Positions 32,888 to 41,820 of a DNA stretch of 64,000 nucleotides are shown in pieces. The DNA comes from Candidatus Woesearchaeota archaeon (GTDB taxonomy: Archaea; Nanobdellota; Nanobdellia; Woesearchaeales; JAHWIC01). Every line of letters starts with the position of its first letter. Within the stretch, counting starts at the first letter, position 1. The notes beneath the pieces are model-generated. The model was not told the origin of the DNA, did no database searches, and worked only from the letters and a program-made list of their open reading frames with translations. The stretch is taken from the NCBI GenBank assembly GCA_019322485.1, contig JAHWIK010000022.1, forward strand, positions 1 to 64,000, given 5' to 3'. Both the position numbers and the translations under genes were made by a program.

Positions 32888-33787
32888 ATGCAACTCACAA
32901 CATCTCAGCTTGAAGGAGTGCTGGAAGAGTGTATAGATGCAGCTAGATTTGCAGGAACTTTTCTAGGTGATTATTTTTATCCTGGAGCTACACTGAAAAG
33001 ACGGAAAATGGATGAGGTTCCTGAAGGCATAGACCCTTCCACTTTCAATGTAGTAAGTGACGTTGACTTAGCATTACAAGCACATGTAGCTAGAAGATTA
33101 TTAGATAAATTCCCAGATTTTGAATTCTTTGGTGAAGAAGACCCTGCTAAAGTTTTTGATCCTATTGAGGACAGAGACATTATAGAAAGAATACAGACTA
33201 ACCACAGCAGGTATCAGTTTATAGTAGACCCTCTTGATGGCACTGGAAGATACCTAGCCTTAGACGCTAGATTCGGTATTTTTATAGGGCTTTTAGAAGA
33301 CAATAATTTTGTTTTGGCAGTAGGTTACAATCCTAAACAGTTCTCTATGACTTATGCTATACGGGGTCAAGGTTGTTATATGGATGGAAATAAATTCAGA
33401 TTCAATTCTACTATAGATGACCACTTAGTATTAAATACTAAAGCAAATAGAACTGAAGCATTTAAGGCTGAACTTCAGGATGAAGGATTGTTTTTAATGA
33501 GACCTAAACACACAGGAACTATGTATGACATGTTATTTCTTCAGCATGCATTTGGCATGGTCTCCCTAAAGACTAATACTCACGACCATCCTCTCTCCTT
33601 GGCTGTTGAAGAAGCTGGCGGAACAGTTTTGGTTTACGATGGAAAGCAATTTGTCAGAGGAAGCCAATTCAATTGGAGAAATGAATCAAGTAAAAAGGAT
33701 GCGAATATTCCAGCTTATATCGCCGCAAACACAGAAGAAAACGCTTTAGCACTCTCGAAAAGAGTATTAAAATACCTAGCAGCTTAA
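32888..33787 (+). CDS. inositol monophosphatase/FBPase-family phosphatase
   Basis: 299 residues from the ATG at 32888; an in-frame TTG at 32879 is less likely, since the TATA box at about 32862 (GATTTAAATATA) gives a leaderless ATG. Metal-site motifs: EEDP after FEFFG, and VDPLDGTGRYLAL (family DPxDGTxNF). The third motif HDHPLSLAVEEAGG replaces the usual WDxAAG Trp. It should hydrolyse sugar or inositol phosphates, or act as an archaeal fructose-1,6-bisphosphatase; a precise substrate cannot be read from the sequence. Confidence 0.85.
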   Translation: MQLTTSQLEGVLEECIDAARFAGTFLGDYFYPGATLKRRKMDEVPEGIDPSTFNVVSDVDLALQAHVARRLLDKFPDFEFFGEEDPAKVFDPIEDRDIIERIQTNHSRYQFIVDPLDGTGRYLALDARFGIFIGLLEDNNFVLAVGYNPKQFSMTYAIRGQGCYMDGNKFRFNSTIDDHLVLNTKANRTEAFKAELQDEGLFLMRPKHTGTMYDMLFLQHAFGMVSLKTNTHDHPLSLAVEEAGGTVLVYDGKQFVRGSQFNWRNESSKKDANIPAYIAANTEENALALSKRVLKYLAA

Positions 33788-33844
33788 TACTTTAGCTGTT
33801 TCTCCTAAAACTATTTATACATTTTAATTAATACTGTTGGTAAA

Positions 33845-34549
33845 ATGCCTACAATAACCCTCTGCATGATTGTTAAAGATGAAGAAGAATTTCTTGAGAG
33901 ATGTTTAAATTCAATAAAAGAAATCATTGACGAGATTATTATCGTCGATACTGGCAGTAAAGATAGAACTGTTGAAATAGCTAGAAAATTCACAGATAAG
34001 ATTTTTTTTAAAGATTTTAATGATGATTTCTCTGAGTTAAGAAACTTTTCAATCAATAAAGCAACTAAGGAGTGGATTCTGGTTTTGGATGCAGATGAAA
34101 TGATTTCTAAAAATGATTTGATAAAAATAAAACAATTAATCCAAAATAATGAAAACCTTGGCTATGCTTTCATACAAAGAACCTATTTTAACAAACCATT
34201 GACAAAACAATGGAATTACTCCAAGGATGATGATTACGAAGAATCAAAGTCTTACTTGGGCTGGATTTACAGGGGAATAACAAGGCTGTTCCAAAACAAC
34301 AAAGGAATTAAGTTCATTTATCCGATTCATGAAACAATTATAGAATCAATAAAGCACATTAACGGGAAAATATTGAATTCTAAGATTCCCATTCATCACT
34401 ATGGGTTATTGAGGGATAAAGATTCTATCATTAAAAAGAATGAATTGTATAAGAAAATATTAATTAATAAAATTGGAAAATATAAAAAATTAAGCTTTGA
34501 AACTGAATTAAAAATTCAAGAAGAAATAGAGAAAGAAACTCTAAGGTAA
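33845..34549 (+). CDS. family 2 glycosyltransferase
   Basis: 234 residues, a compact GT-A enzyme: MIVKDEEEFLERCLNSI, IIIVDTGSKDRT and the nucleotide-binding WILVLDADEM. The WaaE-like N-terminus (TLCMIVKDEEEFL) is typical of lipopolysaccharide-core or surface-glycan transferases. No membrane segment. The 3' end overlaps the convergent 145-residue gene by 9 nt. A TATA box ACTATTTATACATT lies about 30 nt upstream. Confidence 0.88.
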   Translation: MPTITLCMIVKDEEEFLERCLNSIKEIIDEIIIVDTGSKDRTVEIARKFTDKIFFKDFNDDFSELRNFSINKATKEWILVLDADEMISKNDLIKIKQLIQNNENLGYAFIQRTYFNKPLTKQWNYSKDDDYEESKSYLGWIYRGITRLFQNNKGIKFIYPIHETIIESIKHINGKILNSKIPIHHYGLLRDKDSIIKKNELYKKILINKIGKYKKLSFETELKIQEEIEKETLR

Positions 34550-34978
34550 ATCTTCATCTTCATCAGAACGTTCAGGAAAATCCCTGCCGCATGCTTCAGG
34601 CAGATCCTTGAACAAGTGCTTTGCCTTTGAAATTGCTTCCCTAAACAAAGGCACTCCGCCTGGCTCTAAACTACCTGCTAAGTTATCATCAGTCCTGTCA
34701 GAATAGTCAAACACAGAAAGGATATATCTTTCTCCATAAGGCTCTAAACGAACTACTGCAGGCCCAAGACCTAGTTTAGGGTCAGATTTACCTTCTGGTC
34801 TTGCATCAGCACATTCCCATTCTCTCCTAACCAGTTCACTTCCAGCTCCTGTTATAATAGCTGCTGAATCTCCTTTATAACAAACCCAAGCTAGACCAGA
34901 CAGCTGCTCTCTTACTGTGTCAATTACTCCTGCAGCAACATCCCCTGAAACTTCTTTTTGGGCATACATTCTTATCAT
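34541..34978 (-). CDS. hypothetical protein, 145 residues
   Basis: No family recognised. It is an alpha/beta protein with strands (LAWVCYKGDSAAIITGAG, GPAVVRLEPYGERYILSVFD), a helix (REAISKAKHLFKDL), and an acidic end (SDEDEDLP). No signal peptide. It is read toward the glycosyltransferase and has its own TATA-like ATTTATAAAT just upstream of the ATG. Confidence 0.6.
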   Translation of the reverse strand: MIRMYAQKEVSGDVAAGVIDTVREQLSGLAWVCYKGDSAAIITGAGSELVRREWECADARPEGKSDPKLGLGPAVVRLEPYGERYILSVFDYSDRTDDNLAGSLEPGGVPLFREAISKAKHLFKDLPEACGRDFPERSDEDEDLP

Positions 34979-35039
34979 ATCAAAAAGGTAATTTGGAATT
35001 ATTTATAAATTTTCATATCAAATAAAAGAAAAAAAGAAA

Positions 35040-36056
35040 TTATTTAATCCCCATTGTCTCATTTGTCATCTGTATTGATTTAGCACCGTCTTCAAAGCCC
35101 ATCATAGCTCTGATAGCATCAATATTCTCACAGATAACATCTGATTCCTGATGCACTGCCTGCATGTAGAACAATTTCTTGTCCTGCACTCCAATACCTT
35201 CTTTCCATACGCAGATTTCCGGCATATCTCCTCTATTACGACCTAAGTCACGAGCAAGCTCCATAATCTCTGCAGTGCTTCTAACCTTAGCTGCATTGCT
35301 TACAACTCTGACTCTGGTTGTTTTCTTAAATTCATCCAAAACCTCATCAACAGTTACTTCTTTGTTAAGGTCAACAATCAGGTTATGCATGTGCATTAAT
35401 GAGGTAGACACACTAAGAGCTGTTGTAAAGACCTTCAAATCCTTTAATACAGTCTGTACATCAGGGCCGTGGTGTGATGGCAGCTCTAAAACAGGAACAA
35501 TAGAGTTCATTGGACCATGGCGTATATCCCATGGGTCTGCACCACGCCTTATCATTGTTGCGTCCACTCGTGCAACACCAAAAGCCTTGTTTAATGCATT
35601 TAGTGTACGGCACATTCCTGTTGTGTTGCAGCTAACAACCCTCACATAATCCTTGTTTAAAGCTTCGTTATAATTGCACTGCGCAACAAAGGAAGCCTCA
35701 ACAATCTTGTGTTTTTCTCCGCCCTGGAAAATAGCCTTTACTTTATTTGGAACGTAATATTTTTCCTTGTTTTCAGCACCTGATTTCTTTGGACTGCAGT
35801 CAACAATAATATCACACTGTTTTATCAAATCCTCAAACATTCCCTCTGTTTTCAAACCATTATTGGCTAAGTCTTCCTTTGCTTCATTAGTAGTAGCATA
35901 CATTGGAATGGCTTTTTCTGCAGCACTCGCCATCCTAAAGCTATAGGAATTAGCTGTGGCTCCAATAAGCTCCATATCCTTCTGCAGTTTTACTACATCA
36001 GCTACTCTTTTACCAATTGTTCCGTAACCAGCAACTCCGACTTTGATTTTATCCAT
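35040..36056 (-). CDS. gap: type II glyceraldehyde-3-phosphate dehydrogenase
   Basis: 338 residues, the archaeal class. NAD(P)-binding VGVAGYGTIGKRVADV, and the catalytic cysteine in VVSCNTTGMCRTLNAL. It oxidises or reduces glyceraldehyde-3-phosphate in glycolysis or gluconeogenesis. It is last in a pfkA-fba-gap operon; fba ends 18 nt upstream of its start. The C-terminal part (GAKSIQMTNETMGI) matches the normal family end. Confidence 0.95.
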   Translation of the reverse strand: MDKIKVGVAGYGTIGKRVADVVKLQKDMELIGATANSYSFRMASAAEKAIPMYATTNEAKEDLANNGLKTEGMFEDLIKQCDIIVDCSPKKSGAENKEKYYVPNKVKAIFQGGEKHKIVEASFVAQCNYNEALNKDYVRVVSCNTTGMCRTLNALNKAFGVARVDATMIRRGADPWDIRHGPMNSIVPVLELPSHHGPDVQTVLKDLKVFTTALSVSTSLMHMHNLIVDLNKEVTVDEVLDEFKKTTRVRVVSNAAKVRSTAEIMELARDLGRNRGDMPEICVWKEGIGVQDKKLFYMQAVHQESDVICENIDAIRAMMGFEDGAKSIQMTNETMGIK

Positions 36057-36074
36057 TTAATCTCACCTTTTTGG

Positions 36075-37022
36075 TTATTTTCTAAATAGGTCTGCCTTGC
36101 CGTCACAGCCAAGCAGCTTTATCTTTCTCATAACCACCTCTTTTACTAAATCTCTAGCAGGACCAAGATACTTCCTTGGGTCAAAATTCTCAGGTTCCTC
36201 TACAAGTGCTTTTCTTATTCCAGCAGTTAATCCCAGCCTTAAATCCGTATCAATGTTAACCTTCTGCACGCCAATCTTAACTGCCTTTTTTATCTGCTCT
36301 TCAGGAACTCCTTTGCTGCCGTGTATCTTAGCGCCATACTTATTGCAAATGTCAACATAATGAGGCAATACTGACGAAGAACCATGCAGCACAAGTGGAA
36401 TCTTGACTAATTCCCTTATCTGCTTCAATCTTTCAAAGTCCAATTTTGGCTCTGCCTTAAACTTATAAGCACCATGGGATGTTCCAATTGCAACAGCAAG
36501 TGAATTGCACTTAGTCTTTTCAACAAATTCTTTAGCTTCTTCAGGAACAGTGTAGACTGCATCTGCAGCAACCTTGCTTCCTTCGCCAGAATCGAACTGC
36601 TCACCAACTAACTTTCCAAGCTCTGCTTCAACAGAAACACCCTTTGGATGAGCATAGTCAACAACTTTCTTAGTCATAGCCATATTCTTCTCAAAAGGCT
36701 CATGGCTACCATCAATCATAACTGAGGTAAAGCCGTCGTCAATAACAGCCTTGCAAAGCTCAAAATCAGGACCATGGTCAAGATGAACTGCAATTGGTAA
36801 GCCTGAATCTGCTTCAGCAGCTTCTGCTAATTTCATTATATAAGTTTTGCCAGCATATTTCCTAGCACCTTTGCTAACCTGTAATATCAATGGAGCATTA
36901 AGCTCTTTTGCAGCCTCAATTATCCCTTGTGTAATCTCCATATTATTGACATTAAATGCACCTAATGCAAAGCCCCCTACTTCCATAGCTTTATCCATCA
37001 GTTTTTTATTTGTTATAAACAT
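36075..37022 (-). CDS. fba: class II fructose-bisphosphate aldolase
   Basis: 315 residues from the ATG at 37022, which has a GGAGG binding site 7 nt upstream. An earlier ATG at 37061 would run 39 nt into pfkA and is not needed. Zinc and substrate motifs: VHLDHGPD, GFTSVMIDGSHEPFEKN, VLHGSSSV, KVNIDTDLRL. This is the bacterial-type class II enzyme; archaea usually use class I (archaeal type), so it may have been acquired. It sits between phosphofructokinase and GAPDH, so the trio forms the middle of glycolysis. Confidence 0.93.
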   Translation of the reverse strand: MFITNKKLMDKAMEVGGFALGAFNVNNMEITQGIIEAAKELNAPLILQVSKGARKYAGKTYIMKLAEAAEADSGLPIAVHLDHGPDFELCKAVIDDGFTSVMIDGSHEPFEKNMAMTKKVVDYAHPKGVSVEAELGKLVGEQFDSGEGSKVAADAVYTVPEEAKEFVEKTKCNSLAVAIGTSHGAYKFKAEPKLDFERLKQIRELVKIPLVLHGSSSVLPHYVDICNKYGAKIHGSKGVPEEQIKKAVKIGVQKVNIDTDLRLGLTAGIRKALVEEPENFDPRKYLGPARDLVKEVVMRKIKLLGCDGKADLFRK

Positions 37023-37023
37023 T

Positions 37024-38082
37024 TTATTCCTCCAAATCAAAGAATATTTTAGCTTCATCATATCTTTTCTTAGGAACAGTCTTTAACTTACCAACTGCTT
37101 TTGATAATGGAACAGCGACAATCTCAGTTCCTTTTAATGAAGCCATCTTTCCAAACTCTCCTTTATCAATCATCTCAGCAGCTTTTACCCCTAACCTTGT
37201 ACCTAAAACTCTGTCAAACACAGTTGGCTCTCCTGCTCTTTGCAGGTGGCCAAGAACAACATGTCTGCATTCTTTTCCTGTTTTTTCCTCTAGAATCTTT
37301 GCAAGCCTCTCTCCAATTCCACCCAGGATTTTGTGGCCAAATAAGTCTTCTTTAGCATTCTTATATGCCTCTTCTTCTCCTTTTAGTTTTGCTCCTTCTG
37401 AAACAGCAATTATAGCATAATGCTTTCCTTTTTTAGCCCTGTTCTTTATTATCTTGACTAAATCGTCAACAGCAAATTCTTCTTCTGGAATCAGGATAGC
37501 AGAAGCTCCGCCAGCCATTCCTGCCTCTAGAGTCATCCAGCCTGCATGCCTTCCCATAACCTCTACAATGACTATCCTATGATGAGATGCAGCTGTTGTG
37601 TGCAGGTTCTGTATAGCTTCTGTTGCTCTTGAAATAGCAGTATTAAAACCAAATGTGTAATCTGTTTCACTCAAATCATTATCAATTGTTTTTGGAACAC
37701 CAACTACCTTAACTCCTTCTTTAGCAAGCTTGTTCGCAACACCTAGTGTGTCTTCACCGCCAATAGCAATCAAATAATCGCACTTTAATTTTTTCATATT
37801 ATCCTTAACTTTTTTTGGACCATCTTCTACCTTGTATGGATTTGTTCTTGAAGTATGGAGTATTGTGCCGCCAAGCATATGTATGTTTTCCACTTGGTCA
37901 AGGTCTAAATTGCCTTTATGCTGGCCGTCAATCAAACCTTTCCAGCCATTTAAAATACCAAGAACATCATAGCCTAGAGATTCAGCTTTTACAACTATGC
38001 CTCTAATAACAGCGTTCAAGCCAGGCGCATCTCCGCCGCCAGTTAAGATTGCAATTTGTTTGTTTTTTTTACCAGTTATCAT
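37024..38082 (-). CDS. pfkA: 6-phosphofructokinase, probably pyrophosphate-dependent
   Basis: 352 residues. GGGDAPGLNAVIRG, GGEDTLGVA (108-116), VPKTIDNDL (129-137), MGRHAGW and the FBP site GHLQRAGEPT. In ATP-using PfkA the phosphate site reads GGDGS and PGTIDND; here the residues are Asp111 and Lys131, the pair typical of PPi-dependent enzymes. It phosphorylates fructose-6-phosphate. First gene of the glycolytic operon; a GGGGTG binding site and a TATA box (plus-strand TTATATTTAAAG, 38118) lie upstream. Confidence 0.9.
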   Translation of the reverse strand: MITGKKNKQIAILTGGGDAPGLNAVIRGIVVKAESLGYDVLGILNGWKGLIDGQHKGNLDLDQVENIHMLGGTILHTSRTNPYKVEDGPKKVKDNMKKLKCDYLIAIGGEDTLGVANKLAKEGVKVVGVPKTIDNDLSETDYTFGFNTAISRATEAIQNLHTTAASHHRIVIVEVMGRHAGWMTLEAGMAGGASAILIPEEEFAVDDLVKIIKNRAKKGKHYAIIAVSEGAKLKGEEEAYKNAKEDLFGHKILGGIGERLAKILEEKTGKECRHVVLGHLQRAGEPTVFDRVLGTRLGVKAAEMIDKGEFGKMASLKGTEIVAVPLSKAVGKLKTVPKKRYDEAKIFFDLEE

Positions 38083-38111
38083 CTAAACACCCCTCTTGGA
38101 TTAGCTTATCT

Positions 38112-38190
38112 ACTGGTTATATTTAAAGTTTTTTACTCTGTTATACGGATTATATAGAGACTTTAAAACCCAAAAACCTTAAATATACCT
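38112..38190. promoter_or_regulatory. divergent promoters of pfkA and the phosphomannomutase
   Basis: Minus-strand TATA CTTTAAATATAA (38118-38128) serves pfkA, with its RNA starting near 38097. Plus-strand TATA CCTTAAATATACC (38177-38189) is centred 25 nt before the ATG at 38209, so the mutase RNA is probably leaderless. Confidence 0.6.
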
Positions 38191-38208
38191 TCTATCTTTA
38201 TTTCTGCT

Positions 38209-39531
38209 ATGGGAATATTCAAGGCATATGATGTAAGGGGCATTTATCCTAAAGAGATAAACAAAGAATTAGCTTACAAAATAGGAAGAGCTTTTGTGCA
38301 GTTTCTTAAGGTTAAACAGGTTGTTGTTGGCCGTGATTGTAGATTAGGTGGTGAAGAATTATATGACGGATTGACAAAAGGCATAACTGATGAAGGTGCA
38401 GATGTGATTAATATTGGTTTTTGCTCTTCTCCATCAATGTATTTTGCTGTTAATTTTCTTAATGCTCCATCAGGCATAATGATTACTGCTTCTCATAATC
38501 CAAAGGAATACAATGGATTTAAGTTTACCAAAGAGAAGGCAATCCCTCTAAGCGGGGATACAGGGATAAAGAATATTGAGAATCTTGTAAAAGAGAATAA
38601 GTTTGGCGAGCCAAAGGAAAAAGGGAAGATAACTGATAAGGATATTTCAAGTGACTATGTTGCATTCTTAAAGAAATTCATAAAGAACTGGAAAAAGATA
38701 GCAGTTGTAATTGACTCTGCAAATGGCATGGCGGGTCCTTTTGTTTCCGAACTGATTAAGGATACTCCATTAGAAGTTACAAAATTATTCTTTGAGCCAG
38801 ACGGCAATTTCCCAAATCATGACCCCAACCCTCTGAAAGGAGAGAGTTTAGTCAAGTTAAGGGAAAAGATGAAAGAGGTCAAGGCAGAACTTGGCGTAGC
38901 ATTTGACGGCGATGCAGACAGGGTTTTCTTCATTACAGATGAGGAAGAGATAGTTCCTGCTGATTTTATAACATGTTTAATAGCTGAGGAATACCTGAGG
39001 GATAATCCTGGAGAGACTGTCCTTTATGACCTAAGAAGCAGCTGGATTACTAAGGAAACTATTGAGGAAAATAAAGGAAAGCCTTCGATGTCAAGGGTTG
39101 GGCATGCTTTTATCAAAGGGCAGATGAGAAAGGAAAATGGAATATTTGCTGGTGAACTATCAGGCCATTTCTATTTCAGGGACGCTTTCTATACAGATTC
39201 AGGAATACTTGCCTTTATTATGATAATGAACCAGATTTATCATGAAAACAAGAAGCTTTCAGAGCTGATAAAGCCATTAAAGAAATACTTTGCTTCTGGG
39301 GAGATAAACTCTGAGGTTACTTACAAAGAAGTCAAGATGAAAGAGCTTGCGCAGATATACAAAGACGGCAAAGTTTCATGGCTTGATGGAGTTAGAGTTG
39401 ACTTTGATGACTGGTGGTTTAATGTAAGGCCAAGTAATACTGAACCTTTGTTAAGGTTGAATTTAGAGGCTAAATCCAAGGAATTGATGGAAGAAAAGCG
39501 TGACGAGATTCTAAAGGTTATCAGGGGTTAA
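38209..39531 (+). CDS. phosphomannomutase/phosphoglucomutase
   Basis: 440 residues: start FKAYDVRGIYPKEI, catalytic serine TASHNPKEYNGFK, Mg site FDGDADRVFF, sugar loop GELSGHFYFRD, phosphate site RPSNTEPLLRLNLEA. All four are the classical ManB/PMM-PGM forms, so it should interconvert mannose or glucose 1- and 6-phosphates for surface glycans or glycogen. The phosphohexomutase at 28597 is a paralogue of a different subgroup. Confidence 0.93.
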   Translation: MGIFKAYDVRGIYPKEINKELAYKIGRAFVQFLKVKQVVVGRDCRLGGEELYDGLTKGITDEGADVINIGFCSSPSMYFAVNFLNAPSGIMITASHNPKEYNGFKFTKEKAIPLSGDTGIKNIENLVKENKFGEPKEKGKITDKDISSDYVAFLKKFIKNWKKIAVVIDSANGMAGPFVSELIKDTPLEVTKLFFEPDGNFPNHDPNPLKGESLVKLREKMKEVKAELGVAFDGDADRVFFITDEEEIVPADFITCLIAEEYLRDNPGETVLYDLRSSWITKETIEENKGKPSMSRVGHAFIKGQMRKENGIFAGELSGHFYFRDAFYTDSGILAFIMIMNQIYHENKKLSELIKPLKKYFASGEINSEVTYKEVKMKELAQIYKDGKVSWLDGVRVDFDDWWFNVRPSNTEPLLRLNLEAKSKELMEEKRDEILKVIRG

Positions 39532-39587
39532 ACTATTCAAATAAAAAAATAAAAAATATCTAGAAATAATTTACTAGGATCAAAGAA
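39532..39587. terminator. A/T-rich terminator between convergent genes
   Basis: Between the mutase stop and the zinc-ribbon stop are AT-rich runs (AAAAAAATAAAAAATAT) that read as T-tracts from the minus-strand side; the plus-strand side shows less of a T-run. Confidence 0.4.
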
Positions 39588-39746
39588 TTAGAATCTTCTT
39601 CTTTTCCTGTAACATTCTCTGCAGTAAACTGGCTTGCCTTCTGTAGGCTTGAATGGAACTTCACATTCTTTGCCGCATTCAGAGCAAGTTGCTTTATGCA
39701 TTTCTCGGTCCCCAAATCCTCTTGGACCCCTGTCGAATTCTCCCAT
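39588..39746 (-). CDS. small CxxC zinc-ribbon protein, 52 residues
   Basis: ATG 39746 with a GGAGG site 11 nt upstream; TAA at 39588. An N-terminal Arg/Gly part (FDRGPRGFGDREMHK) precedes CSECGKECEVPFKP and YCRECYRKRRRF, four cysteines in two knuckles and a very basic end. The type (with MHKATCSECGKE and PVYCRECY) is common in DPANN archaea and in small-genome bacteria of the CPR group; its role is unknown. Confidence 0.85.
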   Translation of the reverse strand: MGEFDRGPRGFGDREMHKATCSECGKECEVPFKPTEGKPVYCRECYRKRRRF

Positions 39747-39892
39747 TGTTTTTTCCTCCGTAACACAAAAGAAACAGCTTTAGTGTCTCTTGTATGTTGT
39801 TTTAGGTGGTGAATGATAGGGGGTATATAAAGGTTGTTATGTTTAGAGGACACCAACCACAACATTTAAAAACCCCATCTAACTTCTAATCT

Positions 39893-40309
39893 ATGAGAGA
39901 GAGAAGAGAGAGGAAAAAGTATCTTTTCTCAACTAATGAAAGTTGTTATACAATGAAAGGTAAGCTAAAAGCAATCCCTTCTAGTCTAAGGGAAAAGAAG
40001 CGTTATGTTGCTTTTGAAGTCTTATCTAAAGACAAGATGAACATAGACTCTATAAAAAAAGCAATAGAAGGCTCATTTAAGGAGTATGTTGGCTTGTTAG
40101 GAGTTTCAAAAGCAAACTTATACATCCTGAAGGATAAATGGAATCAGGAAAGGAAAAGAGGCATCTTAAGAGTAAACAATAAGATGCTAGAGCATCTAAA
40201 GGCATCTTTTGCCTTAATCAAGGAAATAGGGGGAAAAAAAGCCATAATACATGCTGTTGGTGTTTCAGGAATACTGAAAAAGGCTGAAAACAGGTATTTA
40301 GCAGGTTAA
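39893..40309 (+). CDS. rnp2: RNase P protein component 2 (Pop5/Rpp14 family)
   Basis: 138 residues, or 118 if the second ATG (39953) is used. The conserved start SSLREKKRYVAFEV and the C-terminal KKAIIHAVGVSGILKKAENRYL are typical of Pop5. It is a subunit of the RNase P ribonucleoprotein that removes 5' leaders from tRNAs. A TATA-like ACATTTAAAAACCCC about 27 nt before the first ATG supports that leaderless start, but the family usually begins near the second. It precedes psmA, a common archaeal order. Confidence 0.88.
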   Translation: MRERRERKKYLFSTNESCYTMKGKLKAIPSSLREKKRYVAFEVLSKDKMNIDSIKKAIEGSFKEYVGLLGVSKANLYILKDKWNQERKRGILRVNNKMLEHLKASFALIKEIGGKKAIIHAVGVSGILKKAENRYLAG

Positions 40310-40363
40310 TTTTAAATACTAAAAGAGAGTTAATACTTCAAAAACAAAAGGGTGATAAATAAA

Positions 40364-41107
40364 ATGGAACCAATGCCACATCAATTAATGGGTTATGATA
40401 GAACAATAACAATGTTCAGCCCTGACGGTAGACTTTTGCAGGTTGAATATGCAAAGAAGACAGTAAGACAGGGCTCAACTGCAATAGGCATTACTTGTTC
40501 TGATGGTGTATTGTTAGTTGCGGACAAAAGAATAGTTGATTCACTAGTTGTACCAGAGACTGTTGAAAAAATCTACCAGATAGATGACCACATAGGCGCT
40601 ACAGCCTCAGGAATACTATCTGATGCCAGGGTGTTGATAGAAAGAGCGCAGGTAAAGGCGCAACAGCACAGAGTAACCTATGACACAGAGATAGACACAT
40701 TAACTGTTGTAAAAGACATCTGCGACCTTAAACAGATATGCACCCAGTCAGCTGGCTTAAGGCCATTTGGTGTTTCAGTTCTTGTGGCAGGCATTGACGG
40801 CAAGAAACCAAAGCTGTTTGAAACAGACCCCACTGGAATATTCTTCCAATACAAGGCAACAGCTATAGGCGAAAACGAAGTAGAGATTGAGGATGTTTTA
40901 CATAAGGAATACAGATCTGATATGACTGTTGAACAGGCATTAGACCTTTCCATCAAGGCATTGAAAAAAGCCTTGAGCAACAATTTCAGCATTGACAGAA
41001 TAGATGCTGCTTACATAGCAGTTTCAGACAAGAAATTCAAGAAAGTGCCAAAGGAACAATTAGAGAGAGTATCCGGAGGAAAGGCCTCGAAGAAGAGGAA
41101 AAAATAA
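40364..41107 (+). CDS. psmA: 20S proteasome alpha subunit
   Basis: 247 residues from the ATG at 40364, with GGGTGAT as ribosome binding site; the upstream GTG at 40352 is within that site. Conserved alpha N-terminus YDRTITMFSPDGRLLQVEYA and RQGSTAIGI, then the fold with GLRPFGVSVLVAG. It forms the outer rings of the proteasome; no beta subunit is in this window. A TATA TTTAAATAC (40311) lies about 50 nt upstream. The stop TAA and the SBDS ATG are directly adjacent. Confidence 0.95.
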   Translation: MEPMPHQLMGYDRTITMFSPDGRLLQVEYAKKTVRQGSTAIGITCSDGVLLVADKRIVDSLVVPETVEKIYQIDDHIGATASGILSDARVLIERAQVKAQQHRVTYDTEIDTLTVVKDICDLKQICTQSAGLRPFGVSVLVAGIDGKKPKLFETDPTGIFFQYKATAIGENEVEIEDVLHKEYRSDMTVEQALDLSIKALKKALSNNFSIDRIDAAYIAVSDKKFKKVPKEQLERVSGGKASKKRKK

Positions 41108-41809
41108 ATGGTCAATGTTGATGAATCAAAGATAGCAAAACTAAAGACACATGGTCAAAATTTTGAAATACTCATAGACCCGAATAAGGCATTAGCATTC
41201 AAACAGGGTGTACAGATTGATATGAGGGATATCCTCGCTGTACCCTCAGTATTCAGCGACGCAAAAAAAGGAGAAGAAGCCTCAGCAAACGCTATGAGGT
41301 CAATCTTCAAAACTGACGACCCAATTGAGGTTGCTAAAGAGATAATAAAAAAGGGCGAAATCCCTATAACCACAGAATACAAAAATAAACTGCGTGAGAC
41401 AAAGAAAAAACAAATAATCAACCTTATTCACCGCAACGCAGTTGACCCAAAGACGCATCTGCCTCATCCACCAGCAAGAATTGAAGCTGCCCTGGAAGAA
41501 GCAAAGGTACGCATTGATGAATTTGCAGACGTCAACAAGCAGATGCAGGATGCACTTAAGAAGATAAGGCCAATAATCCCGATAAAATTTGAGATTAAGG
41601 AGGTAGTGGTCAAGATACCTGCGCTTTACGCATCAAAGTCATATCCGGTTGTAAAATCATTCGGAAAACTGCTCAAGGATGAATGGCAGCGTGACGGCTC
41701 ATGGATAGCTGTTGTTGAGCTTCCTGGCGGCTTAGAAGAGGATTTTTATGGGAAGCTTAATGCTTTATGCCATGGTGAAATTGAAACAAAAGTGTTGAAG
41801 ATAAGATAG
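41108..41809 (+). CDS. SBDS (Sdo1) ribosome maturation protein
   Basis: 233 residues, the usual archaeal length, with the N-terminal SBDS domain (FEILIDPNKALAFKQG) followed by VPSVFSDAKKGE and the conserved RNLIHRNAVDPKTHLPHPPARIE-like helical part (here IINLIHRNAVDPKTHLPHPP). It helps to release anti-association factor aIF6 from the large subunit. The position between psmA and the exosome genes is the standard archaeal superoperon. Confidence 0.95.
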   Translation: MVNVDESKIAKLKTHGQNFEILIDPNKALAFKQGVQIDMRDILAVPSVFSDAKKGEEASANAMRSIFKTDDPIEVAKEIIKKGEIPITTEYKNKLRETKKKQIINLIHRNAVDPKTHLPHPPARIEAALEEAKVRIDEFADVNKQMQDALKKIRPIIPIKFEIKEVVVKIPALYASKSYPVVKSFGKLLKDEWQRDGSWIAVVELPGGLEEDFYGKLNALCHGEIETKVLKIR

Positions 41810-41820
41810 GAGTGATTTAA

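Noticed and set aside
37023..37061. Earlier start for the aldolase at 37061
   Set aside because: It would overlap pfkA, while the ATG at 37022 has GGAGG at normal spacing and matches the family start.
39560..39865. Minus-strand open frame of about 101 codons
   Set aside because: It is in another frame over the real 52-residue zinc-ribbon gene (39588-39746), which has a binding site and CxxC motifs.
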